Source: Proteus columbae (GTDB taxonomy: Bacteria > Pseudomonadota > Gammaproteobacteria > Enterobacterales > Enterobacteriaceae). From it: DNA of 64,000 bases. Positions 58,101-64,000 of this stretch are shown piece by piece. How positions within the stretch are numbered: the stretch's first letter is position 1; every line of letters starts with the position of its first letter. The stretch spans positions 2,046,001-2,110,000 of the forward strand of contig NZ_CP043925.1 of the NCBI RefSeq assembly GCF_009914335.1, written 5' to 3'. A model generated the notes under the pieces. The model saw only the letters and a list, made by a program, of their open reading frames with translations, had not been told where the DNA came from and made no database searches. A program made the translations under genes and the position numbers.

Positions 58101-59675
58101 ATGACAATAGCCTGTCATTTTTCACAACTTACTATCGAATTTAATCAACAAGCTCTTTTTCCACCATTAACTCGCTCACTGACTTGTCAGCAAAATGCAT
58201 TAATTGGCCATAACGGTAAAGGAAAGTCTGTACTATTAAGATTATTAGCACAAAAAATATTACCGACTTCAGGTCAAATTAATTGGAATATGCCTTTTGT
58301 TCACGTTGATCAATTAACGCGATTACAGGGTGATACACTTGCTCAAGCGTTAGATATTCATGAAATTTATCAAGCATTCCAACGTGTTGATGCCGGTATT
58401 GCCACATTAGAAGATATTGAGTTACTCGATGGCAAATGGCAACTCCCTGTCATGTGGCAGAATTTATTAGATTCGGCACAACTTCCAGTCGCATTAGATA
58501 CCCCTATTGCGCATCTAAGTGGTGGAGAACAAACACGTTTAGCACTTTGTCGCGCTTTTTTATGTGAAGAGAGTTTTCTGCTGTTAGATGAGCCAGATAA
58601 CCACCTTGATTATCAAGGACAACAATGGCTAATAAAACAATTAGCTCAGCATAAAGCGGGCTCTCTTATTGTTAGCCACAATCGAAACCTGCTCTCGTAT
58701 GCCGATACTATTATTGAATTAAGTGAGAAAGGCTTATCTGAATATGGTGGAAATTATACATTATATGAGGCACAAAAAAGTGCGGAAATAACATCATTGG
58801 AAGCCGCAAGTGATCGACTAAACAGCCAAATAAAAAATGAGAAACGCCAGCAACAAGCAACATTACAAAAAACAGCGCAACGGAAACGACAAGGTGAATC
58901 AATTAGGCAAAGTGGCTCTCAGTGCCTACTTTTACTGGATATGCAAAAAAACAGAGCAGAACAACGCCAATCTGCCGTAGCAAAACGGCATCAACGCGTA
59001 ATTGATGATATGCAATCTCAAAAGCAAGGTATCGATGAGGAAAAAGCACATGTTCATCAGCAAAAAATGGTATTGAATTATCAAAGTGATGGCCATCGTT
59101 TAAATGTATTTGTTAATAATCTTCAACTTCCATATGGTTATCAGCACCCTATTTCATTTTCAGCTTACGGCAATGAACATTGGCATATTAAAGGTAAAAA
59201 TGGCTGTGGAAAATCAACATTACTAAAATGCTTGATCGAACAATTTGTACCACTTTCTGGTGAGTTTCGTCTCAACAAAGACTATTGTTACCTTGACCAA
59301 CATCTTGCTTTACTTGATAAAACATTGCCAGTTGCACAAGCACTACACCAATATCAATCCGCGATTTCTGTCGAGCAATGGCGAACGCGTCTTGGAATGT
59401 TGAGAATTAGAGGTGATAAATCTTTACTACCACTTGAAAAACTCAGTGGTGGCGAGCAATTAAAAGCAACGTTATTGGCTTTAACACACAGCCCAAAACC
59501 ACCAGCAGTATTATTACTTGATGAGCCAGATAATCACCTTGATATCGAATCCAGACAACTATTGGAAAATCTACTTGTTGAATATCAAGGCACATTGTTA
59601 CTGGTTTCGCATGATGAAGCCTTTGTTGAACGCTGTGGTATTACACATACGCTGTTATTAGGCGAACTTATATAA
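58101..59675 (+). CDS. ABC-F family ATPase (tandem ATP-binding domains)
   Basis: This is a soluble protein of about 524 residues with two ATP-binding domains and no membrane segment. The first domain has Walker A GHNGKGKS, signature LSGGEQTRLAL, and Walker B FLLLDEPDNHLD; the second has GKNGCGKS, LSGGEQLKATL and VLLLDEPDNHLD. A charged, coiled-coil-like linker (about residues 220-330) joins them. ABC-F proteins act at the ribosome as translation factors or antibiotic-protection proteins. This one is not clearly Uup, YbiT, YheS or EttA by eye. The start is ATG 58101 because AGGAGG is then 6 bases away; ATG 58098 is only 3. Confidence 0.87.
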   Translation: MTIACHFSQLTIEFNQQALFPPLTRSLTCQQNALIGHNGKGKSVLLRLLAQKILPTSGQINWNMPFVHVDQLTRLQGDTLAQALDIHEIYQAFQRVDAGIATLEDIELLDGKWQLPVMWQNLLDSAQLPVALDTPIAHLSGGEQTRLALCRAFLCEESFLLLDEPDNHLDYQGQQWLIKQLAQHKAGSLIVSHNRNLLSYADTIIELSEKGLSEYGGNYTLYEAQKSAEITSLEAASDRLNSQIKNEKRQQQATLQKTAQRKRQGESIRQSGSQCLLLLDMQKNRAEQRQSAVAKRHQRVIDDMQSQKQGIDEEKAHVHQQKMVLNYQSDGHRLNVFVNNLQLPYGYQHPISFSAYGNEHWHIKGKNGCGKSTLLKCLIEQFVPLSGEFRLNKDYCYLDQHLALLDKTLPVAQALHQYQSAISVEQWRTRLGMLRIRGDKSLLPLEKLSGGEQLKATLLALTHSPKPPAVLLLDEPDNHLDIESRQLLENLLVEYQGTLLLVSHDEAFVERCGITHTLLLGELI

Positions 59676-59682
59676 AAAAACT

Positions 59683-59704
59683 GCGCCATGAAAGGCGCTG
59701 TTTT
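59683..59704. terminator. Terminator between the ABC-F gene and cutC
   Basis: GCGCC-ATGAAA-GGCGC lies between A-rich and T-rich flanks, 8 bases after the ABC-F stop and 22 bases from the convergent cutC stop. Confidence 0.7.
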
Positions 59705-59725
59705 AAAATATTTAATCCGTATCAA

Positions 59726-60478
59726 TCAAGATGCTAATGGCGCATAAATACTCATAATATCTTTCATCGCTTCAACTGTATCTTCATCCACACAGTAATG
59801 CGTAAACTCATCAACCTCACTATCAGAGCTCATAGTTACACCCGCTTTTCGATAAATCATGGTTGAAGGTGCCACTTTTCCTGCTGAGCTATGAATTTCT
59901 TTCAATCCTGCATCTAGGAATTTTTGGATATTGCTGAGTCTTACACCAGCGCCCGCCATAATTATAGGGCCTTGTGTTTTTTCATTTAACGTGCGTAATA
60001 ATGGCAAACCTAATTCTGCATTCGCCTGCTGTCCTGAGGTTAAAATACGAGCAACACCTAGCTGAGTTAGTTGTTCTAACGCTAATAATGGATTAATACA
60101 CATATCAAAAGCACGATGAAAAGTAATGGCTAATGGACCTGCAAGCTCCATTAAAATTTCCATTTTAGGCAAATCAATATGCCCTTCTTCATTTAAAAGA
60201 CCAACAACGGCACCTGAAAATCCCATATCACGGATCAAACTAATATCATTTTTCATTGCTGAAAAATCAGCTTGTGTATAACAAAAATCACCACCACGCG
60301 GGCGAACGATAGGATGAACGGGAATACGAACCAGATCCCTGACTTGTCGTAGCATTCCAAAGCTTGGTGTAATACCACCTTCTGCTGGACTCGTGCACAG
60401 CTCTATTCTGTCTGCGCCTGCTCGTTCTGCTACCAACGCACATTCAGCGCCAAAACAACAAATCTCCAATGTAGCCAT
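59726..60478 (-). CDS. cutC: Copper homeostasis protein CutC
   Basis: This is a TIM-barrel protein of 250 residues (E. coli 248). The start is ATG 60478 ([20 protein letters not shown]) behind [40 protein letters not shown] and [14 protein letters not shown] are family signatures. Its link to copper tolerance in E. coli is disputed. It is upstream of convergent ABC-F and downstream of yecM, as in the E. coli order cutC-yecM-argS. Confidence 0.94.
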   Translation of the reverse strand: MATLEICCFGAECALVAERAGADRIELCTSPAEGGITPSFGMLRQVRDLVRIPVHPIVRPRGGDFCYTQADFSAMKNDISLIRDMGFSGAVVGLLNEEGHIDLPKMEILMELAGPLAITFHRAFDMCINPLLALEQLTQLGVARILTSGQQANAELGLPLLRTLNEKTQGPIIMAGAGVRLSNIQKFLDAGLKEIHSSAGKVAPSTMIYRKAGVTMSSDSEVDEFTHYCVDEDTVEAMKDIMSIYAPLAS

Positions 60479-60569
60479 ATCATCCCTCTCCATCCTTAAT
60501 AAAGAAAGTAATCAGAAAATAAATATCATTTCTTAGCGATTACTAACAATAGTTGTCGAATCTTGTAAT

Positions 60570-61187
60570 TCATTCAATTCTGCCATCAGAATTTTGTGCT
60601 GACACAAGCAAACTATTTCCTGAAAGTGTCGAACAACACTCACTTTCAACGATTTCAAGTAACGAATAAGGATGATACTTCACTGTGACTTTTCCATTAG
60701 AAATAGCCACCGTTGGATTGGGTACACGTTCTTTCTCACCTTTAGGTTCGCTGATTTTTAAGCTAACACTCTCAGGTAACGTTTCGGGTAAAAAAGACAT
60801 CACTTTATCCACTAAAAAAGCGGGTTCAACGGAGATCACTTGCTCAATATGCTCCCAACCTTGGTATTCATATTTTTTATTTGTGGGAAAAGGCAATTCA
60901 ACAATCGAAACAGATTGATTTAGAATAGTTAGCGGTATTTCTAATTGAAATAGATATATTGGACGCCCATTAATCACATTATCAGAAATACACTTTCCAC
61001 ACTGGCTTAATCCTGTTCGCCACTGCTCCGCTAATGCTAAATCGTGACAACGTAACGATACGTGATCAGTGTGATAGATGGATAAATCTATGCCCAAACT
61101 ATTGGCAAATAGTGTCATATTTTCTTCAAACAAAGAAAGCTCGTGAGTTAAATCATTTAATTGAGGAATTGAAGAAAATAACACCAT
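60570..61187 (-). CDS. yecM: VOC-family protein YecM
   Basis: This cytosolic protein has 205 residues, slightly longer than in E. coli. TDHVSLRCHDLALAEQWRTG, NGRPIYLFQLEIPL, and QGWEHIEQVISVEP match YecM, whose fold resembles metal-binding vicinal-oxygen-chelate and isomerase proteins. Its substrate is unknown. It is divergent from argS. Confidence 0.92.
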   Translation of the reverse strand: MVLFSSIPQLNDLTHELSLFEENMTLFANSLGIDLSIYHTDHVSLRCHDLALAEQWRTGLSQCGKCISDNVINGRPIYLFQLEIPLTILNQSVSIVELPFPTNKKYEYQGWEHIEQVISVEPAFLVDKVMSFLPETLPESVSLKISEPKGEKERVPNPTVAISNGKVTVKYHPYSLLEIVESECCSTLSGNSLLVSAQNSDGRIE

Positions 61188-61359
61188 TTTGAATAACCTT
61201 AATGAAAAAACAGAGAAAAAACCTTAAAGATAAGACCTAGATGGTAGCATGTTCTAGCCGGAATATGTTATAAATTCAAGGTTAATCCTAATTCTTTATA
61301 AGAAACCTGTCAGACTTTAGTCGTCAGGTTTTATTTTCTCAATAATTTAAGGTAACCCG

Positions 61360-63090
61360 GTGAATATTCAGGCTTTTCTTTCAGAAAAAATCAGTGTGGC
61401 AATGTGTGCTGCTGGCGCACCCGCTGATAGCGAACCTCTTGTCCGTCAGTCAGCCAAAGTACAATTTGGTGACTATCAGGCAAATGGTGTCATGGGAGCT
61501 GCAAAAAAAATGGGGATCCCACCCCGACAACTCGCAGAAAAGATCCTAGAAAAGCTCGATATTACAGATGTTGCAGATAAAGTTGAAATCGCAGGCCCAG
61601 GTTTTATCAATATCTTTTTATCTCCACAATGGGTTGCAAAGCAAGCTGAAGACGCATTAGCAGATGAACATCTAAACGTAACACCTGTTGAACCTCAAAC
61701 TATTGTTATCGACTATTCATCTCCGAACGTTGCAAAACAGATGCACGTTGGTCACTTACGCTCAACCATTATTGGTGATGCAAGTGCGCGTACTTTATCT
61801 TTCTTAGGTCATAATGTTATTCGTGCTAATCACCTTGGTGATTGGGGTACGCAATTTGGTATGTTGATTGCGTATTTAGAGAAAAAACAGAATGAAAATG
61901 CGGCAGATATGGCGTTATCTGATCTCGAAGAGTTCTATCGTGAAGCGAAAAAACACTATGATGAAGATGAAGTATTCGCAGAGCGTGCCCGTAATTACGT
62001 TGTGAAATTACAAAGTGGTGATGAATACTGCCGTACAATGTGGCGTAAATTAGTTGATATCACCATGCAACAAAACCAAGTGACTTATCAACGCCTTAAC
62101 GTCACATTAACCGAAGACGACATTATGGGTGAAAGTCTTTATAACCCAATGTTGGCAGGTATTGTTGCCGATTTAAAAGCAAAAGGTCTTGCGGTAGAAA
62201 GTGAAGGCGCAACGGTTGTTTTCCTTGATGAATATAAAAACAAGGAAGGCGAACCTATGGGTGTTATCGTTCAGAAAAAAGACGGTGGCTACCTATATAC
62301 AACGACAGATATTGCTTGTGCAAAATACCGTCACGAAACATTACATGCTGACCGTGTGCTTTATTATATCGACTCTCGTCAGCACCAGCATTTAATGCAA
62401 GCTTGGACAATCGTTCGTAAAGCAGGCTACATCCCTGATTCAATGTCACTCGAACACCATATGTTCGGTATGATGTTAGGTAAAGATGGTCGTCCGTTTA
62501 AAACTCGTTCTGGTGGCACTATTCGTTTAACCGACTTGCTGGACGAAGCTCAAGAAAGAGCCCGCGCATTAATCGCTGAAAAAAATCCAGATATGGATAA
62601 AGACGAATTAAATAACGTTGCTCGCGTTGTGGGCATTGGTGCTGTTAAATACGCTGATTTATCTAAAAACCGTACCACAGATTACATCTTTGATTGGGAT
62701 CTGATGTTAAGTTTTGAAGGTAACACAGCACCTTATATGCAATATGCTTATACTCGTGTTGCTTCAATCTTCAAACGTGCAGAAATTGATGAAAATGCGT
62801 TAACTCAACCTATCGCACTAACCCAATCTCATGAAAGACAGCTTGCATTACGTTTAGTCCAGTTTGATGAGACGATTATGCAAGTTTCTCGTGAAGGAAC
62901 ACCTCACGTTATGTGTGCTTATCTTTACGATCTGGCACAAGCTTTCTCTGGCTTTTATGAAAACTGCCCTATCTTATCTGCTGAAGATGAAAACACTCGC
63001 CAAAGTCGTCTAAAACTAGCTCGTTTAACCGCAAGAACCTTAAAACAAGGTTTGGATACTTTAGGTATTGAAACAGTAGATAGAATGTAA
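61360..63090 (+). CDS. argS: Arginyl-tRNA synthetase
   Basis: This class Ia synthetase has 576 residues (E. coli 577). The start is GTG 61360 ([20 protein letters not shown]), 8 bases after AAGG. The HIGH-like motif is in [18 protein letters not shown]. The KMSK-like loop position reads [21 protein letters not shown]-type and anticodon-binding DALR segments follow ([37 protein letters not shown]). It charges tRNA-Arg. Confidence 0.96.
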   Translation: MNIQAFLSEKISVAMCAAGAPADSEPLVRQSAKVQFGDYQANGVMGAAKKMGIPPRQLAEKILEKLDITDVADKVEIAGPGFINIFLSPQWVAKQAEDALADEHLNVTPVEPQTIVIDYSSPNVAKQMHVGHLRSTIIGDASARTLSFLGHNVIRANHLGDWGTQFGMLIAYLEKKQNENAADMALSDLEEFYREAKKHYDEDEVFAERARNYVVKLQSGDEYCRTMWRKLVDITMQQNQVTYQRLNVTLTEDDIMGESLYNPMLAGIVADLKAKGLAVESEGATVVFLDEYKNKEGEPMGVIVQKKDGGYLYTTTDIACAKYRHETLHADRVLYYIDSRQHQHLMQAWTIVRKAGYIPDSMSLEHHMFGMMLGKDGRPFKTRSGGTIRLTDLLDEAQERARALIAEKNPDMDKDELNNVARVVGIGAVKYADLSKNRTTDYIFDWDLMLSFEGNTAPYMQYAYTRVASIFKRAEIDENALTQPIALTQSHERQLALRLVQFDETIMQVSREGTPHVMCAYLYDLAQAFSGFYENCPILSAEDENTRQSRLKLARLTARTLKQGLDTLGIETVDRM

Positions 63091-63124
63091 TTCATCTCTA
63101 TTTTCAAATAGTAGTGATAAAAAA

Positions 63125-63151
63125 ACCGATGGTATTAACCATCGGTTTTTT
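63125..63151 (+). terminator. Terminator after argS
   Basis: ACCGATGGT-ATTA-ACCATCGGT is a perfect 9-bp stem followed by TTTTT, 35 bases after the argS stop. Confidence 0.9.
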
Positions 63152-63232
63152 ATTATGCGTTAAATTTTAATTCAAGATAGCTAAAAAACACTACAAACAA
63201 TGGCTTAATAAACTTCCAATGCTATTTAATCA

Positions 63233-63505
63233 TTAATCTTCGTTAGCAGTTATAACATCCTGACACAATAGCCCTCTAATATCTTTTGCCTCAATCCAAC
63301 CATCGACACTGTCTATTGGCTTACTAGGGCTGTATAAGCGGTCATTGACGTCTTTAGCGGTGAAAGCAAGCTTCTCATTAGTTTTGTCGAATACGCCAAT
63401 ACAGTTAACTGGAGTGAGTCTTGAGGTATTAATTTTTCCGTCAGCAGTACAACCTGCAAGAAATAACGTAGCTAATGATACAGAAATGATAATTGCTTTT
63501 TTCAT
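63233..63505 (-). CDS. Small lipoprotein of unknown function
   Basis: This lipoprotein precursor has 90 residues. The signal peptide is KKAIIISVSLATLFLAGC, with lipobox LAGC. The mature part (about 71 residues) is hydrophilic, with two further cysteines in TPVNCIGVFD and RGLLCQDVI that could form a disulfide in the periplasm. The sequence after the lipidated cysteine is T-A, so it lacks the Asp-2 inner-membrane retention signal and should go to the outer membrane. The family is not recognised. The ribosome site is AAGGAG. Confidence 0.82.
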   Translation of the reverse strand: MKKAIIISVSLATLFLAGCTADGKINTSRLTPVNCIGVFDKTNEKLAFTAKDVNDRLYSPSKPIDSVDGWIEAKDIRGLLCQDVITANED

Positions 63506-64000
63506 AGTAGCTCCTTGACACTCTTATTTTTATTTTTACCAAAAATCACGCAGTGATTATTTAGTGGTCTTTAAACTAGAAATACCTAATGATTTATAAC
63601 TGCTTTGAGTATAACGAATAAATAGAGAAATATTTGAGTTATTGAGCTATTAATAAAAAAATAAGAAATATTGAGAAGGTATAGAAAAGAGAGGGAAAAA
63701 CAGAAAACAACGGCGGATAAATGAAAATAATAATTAGTGTACCATACTGAATTTTCAGTAATCTAATTATCTATTAATAATAGATTTAGCATTAATTTCA
63801 TTATTCACGCGACTTATTGTTTACTGCTTATCCCCAGCAATCGTGTTACCTATTTGAAGCGCAGACAAAATAGATATGATCACTTTCAGTAGTACTGAAC
63901 GATAACAAGCAAATAACTTTACAGTCACGGTTAATCTACCTGAATAAAGAAATAATAATATGTCTTAAATCAAAAAAATTAAATGTTTTAAAATATACTG
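63506..64000. other. AT-rich non-coding end of the window
   Basis: About 495 bases with no supported gene on either strand. It presumably includes the promoter of the lipoprotein gene. Two dyads stand out: AATCAC-GCA-GTGATT at 63544-63558, 39 bases upstream of the lipoprotein ATG, and TTCAGTA-G-TACTGAA at 63885-63899. Neither matches a regulator site I can name. Confidence 0.5.

Overview
The window looks like a chromosomal segment of a Proteus-type enterobacterium (Morganellaceae; Proteus mirabilis or a close relative is the best guess). The basis is AT-rich DNA, proteins close to their Escherichia coli counterparts throughout, and blocks of E. coli gene order: ydgI-ydgH-pntA, hrpA next to azoR, ldhA-ydbH-ynbE-ydbL, ycgL-ycgM-ycgN-minCDE-rnd-fadD-slp-tsaB-yoaA-yoaB, zwf-hexR-pykA-lpxM-mepM-znuA-znuCB-ruvBA-ruvC-yebC-nudB-aspS, and cmoAB-cutC-yecM-argS. 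The species is inferred from memory of these families, not from a search. I saw no rRNA, tRNA, CRISPR array, insertion sequence, integrase or prophage.

Layout. 1-8463: 5' part of pntA, the DUF1471 protein gene ydgH, an amino-acid antiporter gene, the helicase gene hrpA and azoR. 8464-13115: a strikingly AT-rich four-gene chaperone-usher fimbrial operon (subunit, chaperone, usher, second subunit) placed between azoR and ydbL. It has a perfect 13-bp inverted repeat in front of the first gene and a strong hairpin after it. 13157-17487: the ydbH-ynbE-ydbL envelope-bridge operon and fermentative ldhA. 17577-24586: accessory genes, namely a chemoreceptor with a sigma-28-like promoter, a NUDIX hydrolase, a divergent TetR/AraC regulator pair around an inverted repeat, an exported alpha/beta hydrolase, and the iron exporter fetAB. 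24670-26001: a secreted Serratia-type nuclease, preceded by three terminators in tandem and a small reading frame interrupted by one TGA.

26022-38008: ycgN, ycgM, a lytic transglycosylase and ycgL, then the division-site operon minCDE, rnd, fadD, slp, tsaB, yoaA and yoaB. 38147-39489: the spermidine exporter mdtJI with a long leader holding a small upstream ORF that resembles mdtU. 39490-43833: the sugar-catabolism genes zwf, hexR and pykA with a HexR-like operator. 43914-48854: lpxM, mepM and the zinc importer znuA/znuCB around a near-consensus Zur box. 48949-54344: the ruv genes with an SOS box, then yebC, nudB and aspS. 54611-63090: yecN, the tRNA-modification pair cmoAB, an unrecognised membrane protein, an ABC-F ATPase behind an attenuator-like leader, cutC, yecM and argS. 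The right end holds one small lipoprotein gene and about 500 bases of AT-rich non-coding DNA.

Most of the window is conserved housekeeping sequence. The parts most worth a second look are the fimbrial operon and its control hairpins, the ABC-F leader with mutually exclusive pairings, the mdtJI leader, and the TGA-interrupted small gene beside the nuclease. All coordinates and motifs were read by eye. Family names come from recognition of the protein sequences, and no database search was run.
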